Origin: Diplonema japonicum
Taxonomy: Eukaryota > Euglenozoa > Diplonemea > Diplonemida > Diplonemidae
Length of the DNA stretch: 64,000 bases
NCBI GenBank assembly: GCA_964019335.1
Contig: OZ025681.1
Span: forward strand, 124,001-188,000
Reading direction: 5' to 3'
Both the position numbers and the translations under genes were made by a program. Shown piece by piece: positions 34,563-44,482 of the stretch. Position 1 is the stretch's first letter. Every line of letters begins with the position of its first letter. Under the pieces are notes generated by a model, which was not told where the DNA came from, did not search any database, and worked only from the letters and a program-made list of their open reading frames with translations.

Positions 34563-35633
34563 TCACGCAGAAAAGGGTCCTTCGAGGAAGTTTTCTATTG
34601 TCCCGTTGTACCAAGCAGACCCAAGGAACTCGCAGTCGGCCCCCTGGTCACCCCAGTTATAATTAATGTACACAGAGGGTGTGGAAGGCGGGCACCCCTC
34701 GCATGCTTCGGTCACGGGGATGAAGTCGATGTCCGAAGCATCCGCATCCTTCGCACCACAGGCCGCGACGTGCTGAAGCTGAGTGGAGTTCAGCGTCCGC
34801 TCCCCTTCAGGCGAGATGGCCTGGTCTGCGGGCGTCTTCCACAAAAACGGGTTCGTAGGCGCCTCCTCCCACGTCAAGAAGTCCTTCGTCCGGACGATAT
34901 CTTCGGCGTAGGTGTGGTAAGGCTCCTCCTTCCACGCCCTCAGGTAGATGACATACCAGTACCCGGAGGAAGGAAGGTACCAAATGGCAGGGCAGGCACT
35001 GTAGTAGTGCGTGTTGTAGATGTACTTTGTAGCGTCAAGGAAGGTCCACCCTGTAGTAGGGGTGTCGGCATAGGTGACGGCGAAGCCAATGGTGAAGCCG
35101 GCCCCGACGATGGAGGATGGCGCACCCAGCTCAATAGCCATGACGAAGGAGGGCTTGCCGTCGAACTCCCCACGCCAGACATCATTGTTGTACGAAGTGT
35201 ACTGGGTGGTGTTCCCTCCTGGGAAGGTCACCGCGGTTGAGTTGTTCCACGTGTGCAGGTCTGTGGACCAGAAGACTGTGATCTCGTTCCCCTGTCTACC
35301 ATGTCCCGGGTGTGCGGTGTTTCCTGCGAAGGTGTAGACCACTCCGTTGGCCACCATGCACGATGCGAACTGATGCCCCACCCCGTACCCCTTCGTGTAG
35401 TTCCCCCCTGCAACGTCCCTCACCCTTAGATACGGCAGGCCGTCCGCCCTCTCGTTCCCGTAGTAGTTCCCGTGCACGCTCTCCATGCGCATCAACCTCC
35501 CGTTCCACATGAAAGGAGAGGTCTCCACCATCATCGTGTCCACTGTGCCCGTCTTCACAATCCCGTGTGTGGGGGTGGTGGCAGACGACAATGACGCGAA
35601 GACCGCCATCGCCACGATCTGCTGTGGTACCAT
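34563..35633 (-). CDS. Secreted beta-propeller, glycoside-hydrolase-like protein
   Basis: 356 residues with an N-terminal signal peptide (MVPQQIVAMAVFASLSSA). The body has repeated W/Y-rich strand motifs spaced as in five-bladed beta-propeller glycosidases of the GH43/GH32/GH117 type: SPFMWNGRLMRMES, FWSTDLHTWNNSTAV, GWTFLDATKYIYN, YWYVIYLRAWKEE, VRTKDFLTWEEAP, VYINYNWGDQGADCEF. The phrases SxDLxxWxx and TKDFLTWEE are typical of that fold. Several N-glycosylation sequons are present. I infer a wall or surface glycan enzyme; I cannot name the substrate or be sure of the catalytic acids. Its start is only about 100 bases below the stop of the next gene, on the same strand. Confidence 0.7.
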   Translation of the reverse strand: MVPQQIVAMAVFASLSSATTPTHGIVKTGTVDTMMVETSPFMWNGRLMRMESVHGNYYGNERADGLPYLRVRDVAGGNYTKGYGVGHQFASCMVANGVVYTFAGNTAHPGHGRQGNEITVFWSTDLHTWNNSTAVTFPGGNTTQYTSYNNDVWRGEFDGKPSFVMAIELGAPSSIVGAGFTIGFAVTYADTPTTGWTFLDATKYIYNTHYYSACPAIWYLPSSGYWYVIYLRAWKEEPYHTYAEDIVRTKDFLTWEEAPTNPFLWKTPADQAISPEGERTLNSTQLQHVAACGAKDADASDIDFIPVTEACEGCPPSTPSVYINYNWGDQGADCEFLGSAWYNGTIENFLEGPFSA

Positions 35634-35733
35634 TTCTTTTTCTTTCCCCCCCCCCCCCTTCTGTGTTGGCGTTTTCCCCTTTTTCTTTTTTGCAAAGAGA
35701 AAAAAAAAAAAAGAAAAAACCCTTTTTGTACAC

Positions 35734-36894
35734 CTACATCGTGCATGCCTCGGAGCAGAACGGGTGGGCCAGAAGGTTAACGGCGTTGACGGGCAAGCTC
35801 TTCAGGGCCTTAACACTACGCTTCGCCATGTGCGTGAAGCCGCTGTCATCCCAGCACAACGACGGCGGCTCACAAGAACCCGACACGTACGTAGCCTCGT
35901 GACGCGACGCCCATCTCGTGTAAAACACATGCCGTGCCTCTTGGTAAAGAGCTAGATCGTGTGTGTTCTCAGAGTATATCTTCACACGAAGCGCCTCTCG
36001 AAGCCGCGGCTCCTCGGGGGGGTAGGGACGACAGCGAAAGTACTTATTCTTCGGAAGAGTAGTGTTGGAGAGGCGGTATATACTGTATAGCGACTTCTCG
36101 GCCTCGTCTTCAAAAAACACGGTGAAATTCCCCCCCCGGATGATAGATATGGCAGAAGAGAGATGCTGTTTGGTGGCCACAGTACGCAGGTCCAACCCAA
36201 GTAGGGTCTTTACGTAGACATTGCGGGTCTGCTCACACGAGGCGAGGCGGTCTGAGTTGAAATTTATCAGTGCATTGACATTACGAGGCATTCTGAAGGA
36301 ATCGCTACATTGCCAGCTGTCAGTGTGCCCTGCGAGTGATGCTTGGAAGGCATCATGGTAACGAAGAATGGGGTCCTTAAAGGACATTGTGAATATAGTG
36401 ACAGCTTCGGGGTGTATGTGAAGAAAGCCTCGTTCTGACCCGTATCTTTTCAATGTCCTCTGAGCGTTCTTAAAGGAAGATTCTGTTAAGTACTCTATTC
36501 CATCTCCTGAGACTGGTCTTGCTTCTCGTGTTTTATCAACGTGGTGCCGTCTCATAGGGCCCAGCGTGCAGTCTATGGTTTCTCCGCCTCCATGGGGTAT
36601 GTCAATCAGTGTTAAAACAGATTTAGATCGTAAATCCTGCGTGGGTACTGGGGTTTGCGGTGTACTTGGTGGTGCAGAGGTAAGTGGGGGGTCGGTTTTT
36701 CGTTTTGATTTGTTGTTGCGAATAAAGACAACTGGTGGGGATCGGGATGGTGCTATGGTTGGCTTGGGTTTCTCTTGAACGTGATATTCGTCTGTTTTAA
36801 ACCACGAGACTGCCCATTCTCTCCATATTAGAAACCCTGTGAAACCAACCCACAGGGTGATGAGAACCGATCGAAAGGCGGGACGACTTGGCAT
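35734..36894 (-). CDS. Type II membrane sulfotransferase-like protein
   Basis: 386 residues: short basic N-terminus, one membrane anchor (about 7-24), a Pro/Ser/Thr-rich stem to about 90, then a lumenal domain. LTLIDIPHGGGETID (95-109) resembles the 5'-phosphosulfate-binding loop of carbohydrate sulfotransferases (usually HIPKTGGTS), though the invariant Lys is His here. VTIFTMSFKDPILRYHDAF (165-183) fits the 3'-phosphate-binding motif (FxRdPxxRxxSxY). Family knowledge suggests a Golgi enzyme acting on glycans with PAPS as donor. The substitutions leave activity uncertain. It lies upstream of the propeller gene, which may hint at a shared glycan theme but not at an operon. Confidence 0.6.
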   Translation of the reverse strand: MPSRPAFRSVLITLWVGFTGFLIWREWAVSWFKTDEYHVQEKPKPTIAPSRSPPVVFIRNNKSKRKTDPPLTSAPPSTPQTPVPTQDLRSKSVLTLIDIPHGGGETIDCTLGPMRRHHVDKTREARPVSGDGIEYLTESSFKNAQRTLKRYGSERGFLHIHPEAVTIFTMSFKDPILRYHDAFQASLAGHTDSWQCSDSFRMPRNVNALINFNSDRLASCEQTRNVYVKTLLGLDLRTVATKQHLSSAISIIRGGNFTVFFEDEAEKSLYSIYRLSNTTLPKNKYFRCRPYPPEEPRLREALRVKIYSENTHDLALYQEARHVFYTRWASRHEATYVSGSCEPPSLCWDDSGFTHMAKRSVKALKSLPVNAVNLLAHPFCSEACTM

Positions 36895-38242
36895 TTCTTT
36901 TTTTTTTTTTTACCCCCGTTCTGTTTTATAAAAAAGAATTTACACGGGGAAAAAAAAAAAAAAAAGAAAAATGGGGAGGGAAAGGAATGGAATGTAGTAC
37001 TTTTTTTTTTTTTTTTTTACCCCTCTTTTTTTTTTTTCTTTCTTTTTCTTTTTCCTTTTCTTTTTCTTTTTTTTTTTTTTCCTTTTCTTTTTTTTTTTTT
37101 CTTTTTTTCCAATCTTTTTTTTTTTTTTTTTTGACATCTCAAAATTAAAAAAAAAAAAAAAATGAGAAAAAAAAAAACAAAAAGAAACGGCTAACGAACT
37201 AAAAATTCTTGTGCGCAGTGGTTACACTCTTTTCTTCCTAATAAAAGAGATTATTTGTAACCCAGTGTTCCAAACTTTCCTTTTTTTTTTTGACAACTAC
37301 AAATAACAGTGCGTGTTCGTCGCAGAAAGGGCAACAAGAAAAGGGAAAAAAAATACCTTTTATGAAAAGAAGAGCTAGTTCTGATAGTTTGCGCCAGCTG
37401 GGGCAACAATGCTACTCACAACTCTTACTATAGCAATAAGTTTAAAGCAAAAAAAGAATCTTTTTAAAAAGGTACAAAACCAAAAAAAAAAAAAAGAAAA
37501 AAAAAGGAAATTATCGGGCGTAAAAATAAAAAAAAAAAAAAAAAAAAGTGGTGCTGTTAAAAAAGCTTTTAGGAGAGGGGAAAAAAAATTGTACCTTTTT
37601 CCTTTCTTTTTGTACCCCCCTGTTTTATACAAAATACCGTGGGGAAAATCCCATCCCGCTAAAAAAAAAAAAAAAAAAGAAACAAAATAAAAAAAACGGG
37701 GGAAAGAAAAAAAAAAAAAAAGGAAAAACATTAAAAGTATTTCCTTTTTTCTTTTTTTCCCTGTTAAAATGAAGAGAGGGAGAAAGAAAGGGGAAAAAAA
37801 AAAAAGAAATAAGAACGAGGAACATACGAGAGGAATAAATGTGCAAGAAGAAAGGGGGGAAAAAAAAAGAAAAAAGAAGAAGAAGAAAAAAAAAAAGAAA
37901 TAATGACACCGTTGTGCATTCATCTTTACCAAATAACCTCTTAGGCTCACCCATCATGGATATAGAAAGTTATCCACACAAACAAGAGATTTCTTCAAAA
38001 AAAAAGAAACCAAATGTAGATAGAATGGGCGAGGTACCCGGGGGGAAGGAAAGGTAAAAGAAAGAACAAAAATAAATGTATTCGTTTTTCGGTATTTTCT
38101 TTTTTTGTTTTGTTTCCTTTCTTTTTCTCTTTCTTTAATTATTCATCTTGCACTTTAAAAAAAGAAGAAAAATGTATCAAAAAAAAAAAGAAAGAACAAG
38201 GTTGCAAAGAGAAAAAAAAAAAGAGAAAAAAAAGTAAACTCA
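36895..38242. other. Homopolymer-rich intergenic region
   Basis: Mostly poly(T)/poly(A) and GA-rich sequence. A short R5-like piece lies at 37386-37440 (GCCAGCTGGGGCAACAATGC, then TACTCACAACTCTTAC). Lys- and Phe-rich frames are low complexity. No gene is supported. Confidence 0.55.
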
Positions 38243-38602
38243 TCAGAAGAACTCATCCTCATCTAACATTCTGCATAACTCGCGCTCGATACAGATGCCG
38301 TTTGCCAGTAGCTCTGCGGTGCCAAGCTTCCCAACAGGGATATTTTCTAGAACCGTTTCCCCATGTATTTGGAATCTTTCTTCGAGCCTCTGCTTGTGCT
38401 GATTGACGTGAATTCTGTGACAGCAGTGGGCCCTGCAGTACCCGGAGGCAAAGAACTCAGGGCACCTGCTCCCCACCACCTCTGACTGCACTCGCTTCGT
38501 CAGCAGCTGGCACTCACGGCACCTCAGGGTCGCAATGCCCTTCTTGCTGATCCGAGCAGTCTCCCAGTTGTTATGCATGCATTCCGCACCGATAGCAGGC
38601 AT
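38243..38602 (-). CDS. Small Cys/His-rich protein with an unnamed HNxWE domain
   Basis: 119 residues, ATG after an A-rich leader. Residues 9-70 hold a block, CMHNNWETARISKKG, then TLRCREC and RCPEFFASGYC, and then RAHCCHRIH, that matches residues of the protein at 63125-63826 position for position. Its last part fits a CCCH-finger-like spacing (C-x8-C-x4-C-x3-H), preceded by a CxxC pair, so zinc binding is likely. The remaining 45 residues are helical and acidic at the end (LDEDEFF). I do not recognise the family. Binding of RNA or protein through the finger is a guess. Confidence 0.65.
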   Translation of the reverse strand: MPAIGAECMHNNWETARISKKGIATLRCRECQLLTKRVQSEVVGSRCPEFFASGYCRAHCCHRIHVNQHKQRLEERFQIHGETVLENIPVGKLGTAELLANGICIERELCRMLDEDEFF

Positions 38603-38632
38603 TTTTTATTTTTTTTTTTTTAAACCTGTGTG

Positions 38633-38664
<32 letters not shown>

Positions 38665-38728
38665 ATTATTCATCACAGAAAAATAAAGAAAGGAGATTGG
38701 GGGAGGGACCTCTACGCAACCAACAAAA

Positions 38729-38760
<32 letters not shown>

Positions 38761-39132
38761 CCCGCTCGTGCGCACAAACAAATGGGGCGCCAAACTAGTT
38801 TTTTTTCTTCTTTTTCCCCATGACTTCACTGCTTGAGGGTCTTGCTGCCCCTTTGACTGGCGATCTTTAAAAAAAAAAGAAACTGAGAGAAAATGCCCGA
38901 AGTCTATTTTTGGTTGCGCTGAGTTGGTGCACAGCAAACCCTTTTCCCTGTAACAGCCCGCTCTCCTCATATTGCCTTACAAGGGTACTATGAGTTTATA
39001 TATCAGCACAGCCGACGGCGATCAAAAGACTCGTTGCTAGAGGGAAGTGGCCGTTGAAACCCGTGGGGGGGGGGGGGGGGGGGGTTCCTCTGTAATGGAC
39101 GAAAGTTATTTCACTTTCTTTTTTTTTTTTAA
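38603..39132. other. Low-complexity intergenic region
   Basis: Poly(T) and poly(G) runs, with a short piece resembling the end of R4 near 38836-38850 (GGGTCTTGCTGCCCC). It ends at a TTAA (39129-39132) that is the left target duplication of piggyBac 2. Confidence 0.5.
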
Positions 39133-40917
39133 CCATTAAGCCCACAGGCAAAAAACCGAAAAAAGCCCATTTTTGAGGCGATTCCAAAAAATTCAAAAAA
39201 AAATGGCAGCATTTAACCATACAAAGTGTTCTTTTTATGGAGAAATGACCTCTGGAGACATTCAGGTATCAGGGTTCCCCTGAACTGGCTTTTGAACTTA
39301 TGATTTTTGACCCAACACCCTTTTTGGTAGGGGGGGGAAGAGGAGTAGAAAAAAGTGCAAAATAAATAATAATAAAATGCACTAAAAACCCCTTGTAACA
39401 CTATTCTAGCCCAGATTTAGCTTGCGTTTCACACCTCTCTGGCCAGTGGAGGGGGTTCGGGGGTCCATCAGTGAGTTTCTGGTACTTGTCGGTGTTTCGG
39501 GCTCCTGAAGATCATCCTCGGTGATGTCTTCGTTCAGGTGGTAAAGCCAAAAGCAAGGTGTGGAATAGAGGCACTTGCCACAGGTGGAACATTCATAGCC
39601 AGAGGACCTTCTGGGACCCATGCAATGATGGACTACGCACCTATTATGCTAATTTTTGCAGGAAAATGCTCTTTTGATGCGGTCAAACCTTACATCCTCG
39701 AGTCTTGTGGTCTCGATGGTGCAGGTTCTTTGCCCATGCATTTACAGAGGCCGTGTGCGATGCATTCTTCCAGTTCATTGGACTTATGCGGGAATTGACG
39801 CTCTTCGCAAGTACCCAGCAGTTGAAGAGGCTTTTGTCAAGCAGGAACCTTAATATTTTCATCTGCCACCGGCGGCTTTGGACTACTTTGTGTTGCGTTG
39901 GGTGGCAGCGTCGTTCCCATCTACACCCCCCATAAGGGAGGTGTAGGTTTCAACGACCTTTGGATGGGAAAGGCGACCCTGGACTTTTTCTTTGCCTTGC
40001 CGACCCATCTTTGACGAGTGGCGGTCATCTTTGGCTTGAAAGGGGGTGCGCTCAGGAGAAGCACAAGCTTTCCGCCCTGCCACAAAAAAAATGTGCATGC
40101 CGGGCCTTGTTGGAACACACGGAACTCTCCCCTTTTCATCACCTGCCCCCGTTCCTTGATAGTCCATCGCAGCTTCAACCAGCCAGCGGGCCTTGTAGAG
40201 TTTGTCATGCCGGGCTGATCTCATCTCGATCAGGGTCCCGTGATGGGTCCTTGCACAGATATATGTTTCCAAAGAACAGCTCAAACCGGTTTCCGGACAT
40301 GACGCGCGCAAATCCCTGAGTATGCATAATGGAGTCAGGATCGGTTTTCCAGTAGTCACGGAAGTTGGGACGGATGGTGAGGTCCATTAACACCCATAGG
40401 CCCAGAAACGCTCGGATTTCGGCTTCCGTGACTCTTTTGTCGATTTTGCGGCGCTCTAGGTGGTTGTTTGTGAATGCTGTCAGGCATCGGAGGGTGTATG
40501 GTGTAAAAAAGGAATAAAAAAGCTGGAGAGGGCTCTTCCCTGTTGGATCGTCTGCTGGTTCGATTACACTGCCTCTTTCCACCCCATTTCCTCCAATTCT
40601 TCCACACTTTCCTCCCCCCAAGTACTACTAGACTCAGAACTACCATTTTCTGACATTTCTTTGCATTCTTCATCACTCACGACCAGCCCTCTGCTCCAGT
40701 CGAGTATTCTTCATTCTCAAATCATTTTCCCCCGGATTTTCGACCTCTCAAATTCTTAAAGTAATGCTGAAAAAGGGCAGCATTTAGCCAAACAAAGTGG
40801 AAAAAATCGCGCAATGGCGTCAGAAAAGTGAAAGAAAGGTCATAATTTGACCAAAAGGCCTATAGATTTTTTCTTTTTTTTTTTATGTCATCTATATATG
40901 ACATGTGGGTTTAATGG
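39133..40917 (-). mobile_element. piggyBac-type transposon 2, internally deleted
   Basis: Inverted ends CCATTAAGCCCACAGG (39133) and CATGTGGGTTTAATGG (to 40917) are both flanked by TTAA (39129-39132 and 40918-40921), the classic piggyBac duplication. Just inside each end, GGCAGCATTTA...ACAAAGTG occurs in direct orientation (about 39204 and 40774). Length is 1785 bases. The ends differ from those of piggyBac 1, so this is a separate family. Confidence 0.9.
39406..40680 (-). pseudogene. piggyBac transposase remnant (element 2)
   Basis: Minus-strand frames show the N-terminal region (SPLQLFYSFFTPYTLRCL, then EIRAFLGLWVLMDLTIRP, then NRFELFFGNIYLC), then in another frame KLYKARWLVEAAMDYQG, then KVVETYTSLMGGVDGND, the block near the last catalytic Asp, then the C-terminal Cys-rich finger (YECSTCGKCLYSTPCFWLYH). 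Most of the catalytic core between the second and third of these is missing, and there are at least two frame changes. It cannot be active. Confidence 0.85.
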
Positions 40918-40921
40918 TTAA

Positions 40922-41609
40922 ATTTTTTAAAACGAAAACAAAAAAAACAAATAAGGAACGTAACCTTGTCTACCTATTCTCATTTACGGGGGGGGGTAGG
41001 AATGGAAAAGATACGCAAGTGTGAATTCTGGAGAAAACAGTAAATAAAAATAATTCTTTATGACTATATGTCTTTGTTGTTCGCGTTTTTAAAAAGCTGC
41101 GAAAGTTTTTTGCTCGGCACAAGTTGCATATAGTTATAAAATCATTTTTTGAAAGATAAATATTTGTTAACAAAAAAGAAATTGTGGAGGGATAGGTAGA
41201 AAGAAAGAAGCAAACTGTTTTCAAACATAACTTATGGTGAAATAGAAAACCTCCGAGAATTCCTCTCCCTCTCGGACAAAGAAGAAAAACCCGAATACCT
41301 GGCCATATATATATTTACGCATGAAAAAAAATTCACTGTGATGATGACAGGAACGAAGTGGTTAGCAACGGCCCGCCAAAAAAAAAAACGTTTCCGTTTC
41401 CGTTTCCTTAGCCGTTTCCTTTATTTTTCAGATACTTAAGGAAACGGCCCCCAAAAAGTAAGATATTAGAAAACGGGGAAACGTTTCCCGTTTCCTTATT
41501 TAAAAAAAAAAATAAGTGCTTGGAAACGCGTTTCTTGCTTGTTTTCTTGCCAGCGGGACTTTTGAAATGAATTAATTTAAGGAAATTTCACTAAGGTTTT
41601 CTCCAAGGC
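40922..41609. other. Intergenic region with R1 and a GTTTCC-rich inverted repeat
   Basis: R1 core at 41331-41377 (GGAACGAAGTGGTTAGC). From 41387 to 41505 short CGTTTCC and GGAAACG words alternate in both orientations and can fold back. The remainder is AT-rich. No gene is supported. Confidence 0.5.
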
Positions 41610-44267
41610 TCAACTCCTTTCCCCCTCTTCCGTGTTTATAGTGACAGCGTGGTGCGGGCTGTCAATAAGTTGCAATGGGTTGCTGGTGTACACTTGGAAC
41701 CCTTCTGGGAGCTCCCCGTACACGTTACCTGTCTCATAAGAACTTGTAGTGGCGGTGGTGTCAGCCCTGGGGATCCCCATCATGCTTCGCTGAGTAGAGA
41801 AAGAACCCTCCGGACTAGGCGGGAGGGAACACTGCGAAAGAATCGATGTAAGCTGCCTCATAGTAGGCCTGCTGAGCGGATCCTGCTGAAGACAAGGCAG
41901 CACAATTCTTTCCCACAGACCCTTGCACTCGGCAGACCGTCCCACACACTCCGGTGTCACCGGCAGAACACCACTTGAAATCAGCTCCTTCACCCTTGGG
42001 ATTGTCATCGGGCGGCCATAAGGAGGCCCGCTTGCCAGAACCTCATACATCAACATCCCGAAAGACCACACATCGTAGAATGAAGTTGCTTTTCTCCGGT
42101 CTGTCATTGCCTCAGGCGGTGCCCATGGGTATGAGATCATCGCAGAGGGCTCCCCTTCACACTTCATCATCCCGAAGTCTGTGAGCTTGTACTTCCCGTC
42201 TTCCGTCACCAGAACGTTGCGGCATGCTACATCCATGTGGACCTTCCCTTTGCTGTGTATGTATGATAGAGCACGGGCAACCTCAAGGCCCATGGTGACG
42301 GCGAGTCTCTGGCGTTGTGCGTCCTCGACAGGGCGGTATGCCAGCTGGATGGCAGACGCTTCGCAAAGTTCCATTATGATGAAAATGCTGCTATCTGTCC
42401 CTCTGCTGTACCCGTAGAAGTTGACCACAGACGACATTCTCATGTCGTTCATGTGCATGAGCTCCTGCACGAACGAGATCCTGTCCTTGCACAACCCGTC
42501 CGCCTTTAGCTCCTTCACCGCCACGTGCTGCTGCAGGTTTTTGTACCACACCTTCCATACCCTTCCTGCGCGGCCTTTGCCTAGTTCTTCCCAGTTCTCT
42601 GTGGGGCCAAGGTCTTCCAAAGGCAGTTCTCGATTCGTCGGGAGCTCTTCCAGCAGCCCAGCTTCTACACGTTGGAGCTTCGCCATCATCGTCCCGTCTG
42701 TGATGGAGAAGAGCGGGCCGTCGTGGACAGGTCCTGCGTGGACCTCCGTCATGTTGTACACCTTTTGCAGCCAGGTGAGTGTTGCATGGCTGCAGAGGAG
42801 CCTTTCGTCGATCGCCTCTGCAATGTCTAAGATGTCGTTGCAAAGCTCCACCCCAGGGCCTGTGATGGACATCCCAAGGCGTTCGGCAGTTCCCAGGACA
42901 CCAACTTGGCACTCCCCCCACACCACTGCCGTCCTTGCTTGTGACTTTGCGGACAGCGAATCTTTGATGGCCAACGCACATGCCGATGCTAAGGTGCATA
43001 TCGCAGCAGACCTGTGCAAGTTCACCACTTCGCCGTTGTTCTGCCCGGCTACGTTTTCAAAACACGCTTTGATGGACTCTCCCGTGCTTTTGGACAGCCA
43101 CACCCTTCCTTTCCCCAGCGGTGCGGACCACGAGTCCGTCATCACAACGGGTGACACAGGGATGTCCTCGTACCTTCCGTCTTGCAGGCGCACCTCGCGC
43201 TGCCCGAACGGCACGTTGTACGCACGCAGCGAGTACATGTTGCTGCCCTGCTGGGTGATCTTGATCACGAGTGGCCCGACCCCCCAGCACCCTGTGATGT
43301 GCTTCGTTCGTTCCGTGCCGAAGACAGCAAGGCACGCCCTGGCATCGAAGCTGTGGATCGTTGCGTTCCATGTCTGCGCCGCGTTGAAGACCGCAGACAG
43401 GAACTCCTTTTCGTTCGAAGAGCTGCTGAGCACAATCTTCAAGAGACCGATTTCCTTCGTCTCCAACGGAAGCGAGACGTCTCCCCCGGCCATCGCGATG
43501 TCGGGAAGATAAGGTTTGAAACCGCGGAGGTTTGCCGTGAGGTGGGCAAGCGCCATGCGTGTCTCCGTCTGCGCGGGGTAGCGGAGAAGAGCACTCTCCG
43601 CCGACTCAAGGTCAAGCACAGAGAGTGCAGAACAAACAGACTTGGTGATGTTGTGGAGGCTGAGAGCGTGCTGCCCAAGACCGAAGACAAGGGCAACATT
43701 TGAAAGAAAGATGCATAGCCGGACAGAGAGGCAGTTGATAGCCCATTTGGGGCCACGGCCTTGCAGCCGTGAGACGTATGTCATGTTGCGCTCGTCCCCA
43801 AGCCAGTACAGCCCGTAATCTTCTGCGTCTTCAATTGTTTTTGCGATGATGTAGCATGTGGACAGCAGTACGACGAAGACGCGCACACCAACGCGCGCCC
43901 CGCACAAGAAGGACACATCGACTACGAGCAGCAGCCACAGCCACATGTCGAGCTGGCCGTAGGCAAGCGTGTCCTGGAGGCATATGAGCATCGCTGACAT
44001 CACGCACAGTGTTTCCGTCAAAAACAAGTTTAGCTTTCCGTTCCGCAATGCGTCCACGGCAACATAGCCATATGTTATGATCCACACCAAGCACAACACG
44101 ACCCCCACGGTGTCCCCCGACCAGTAGTCCTCCACCATCCTCACGAGACACGCGAAGCAAACCAACAAGAATACCGGGACCACCACATCTTCCAGCGCGG
44201 TGCCCTGCGTCCGAATATATCTCAGACGCATTTGAAGCTTGTGCAGCAGTGAGTTGGAAGTCATCAT
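41610..44267 (-). CDS. Multi-membrane receptor with cyclase-like and tyrosine-kinase-like domains
   Basis: 885 residues from MMTSNSLLHK, which follows a purine-rich leader; the frame is open upstream but only through that leader. About six membrane segments lie between residues 28 and 200. Residues 250-500 resemble a class III nucleotide-cyclase domain: NAAQTWNATIHSFDARACLAVFG and GECQVGVLGTAERLG. The metal-binding Asp residues expected in the first strand are missing (LLKIVLSSSS), so it is probably inactive. Residues 555-825 are a kinase domain with Gly-loop GKGRAGRV, Lys585, HMDVACRN (Asp679), DFG 697-699 and APPEA. HMDVACRN resembles tyrosine-kinase HRDLAARN with the Arg lost. A Ser/Thr-rich tail follows. 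Likely a surface receptor kinase of TK/TKL type. Confidence 0.8.
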   Translation of the reverse strand: MMTSNSLLHKLQMRLRYIRTQGTALEDVVVPVFLLVCFACLVRMVEDYWSGDTVGVVLCLVWIITYGYVAVDALRNGKLNLFLTETLCVMSAMLICLQDTLAYGQLDMWLWLLLVVDVSFLCGARVGVRVFVVLLSTCYIIAKTIEDAEDYGLYWLGDERNMTYVSRLQGRGPKWAINCLSVRLCIFLSNVALVFGLGQHALSLHNITKSVCSALSVLDLESAESALLRYPAQTETRMALAHLTANLRGFKPYLPDIAMAGGDVSLPLETKEIGLLKIVLSSSSNEKEFLSAVFNAAQTWNATIHSFDARACLAVFGTERTKHITGCWGVGPLVIKITQQGSNMYSLRAYNVPFGQREVRLQDGRYEDIPVSPVVMTDSWSAPLGKGRVWLSKSTGESIKACFENVAGQNNGEVVNLHRSAAICTLASACALAIKDSLSAKSQARTAVVWGECQVGVLGTAERLGMSITGPGVELCNDILDIAEAIDERLLCSHATLTWLQKVYNMTEVHAGPVHDGPLFSITDGTMMAKLQRVEAGLLEELPTNRELPLEDLGPTENWEELGKGRAGRVWKVWYKNLQQHVAVKELKADGLCKDRISFVQELMHMNDMRMSSVVNFYGYSRGTDSSIFIIMELCEASAIQLAYRPVEDAQRQRLAVTMGLEVARALSYIHSKGKVHMDVACRNVLVTEDGKYKLTDFGMMKCEGEPSAMISYPWAPPEAMTDRRKATSFYDVWSFGMLMYEVLASGPPYGRPMTIPRVKELISSGVLPVTPECVGRSAECKGLWERIVLPCLQQDPLSRPTMRQLTSILSQCSLPPSPEGSFSTQRSMMGIPRADTTATTSSYETGNVYGELPEGFQVYTSNPLQLIDSPHHAVTINTEEGERS

Positions 44268-44482
44268 TTTTCTCTCGCTTCCACCCTCTCCCTCCCTTCC
44301 TGTGTTGGTGGATTTCTTTTCTTCTCTGAAAACAGAAAGAATGAATATGAACAAAAGGTTAACTCTTCTTTTTGTGCCCCCCACTATTCGCAAAAAGAGG
44401 CCAGGGATACGAGAAAAACTCTTTTCTTTCTTTCTTTCTTTCTTTTTTAGTGATGAAAAAGCTTTTCGTGTCCTCCACTAGG

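Noticed and set aside
36888-37957. Several Phe/Lys-rich frames between 36.9 and 38.0 kb
   Set aside because: These are products of poly(T)/poly(A) runs with no other information content.
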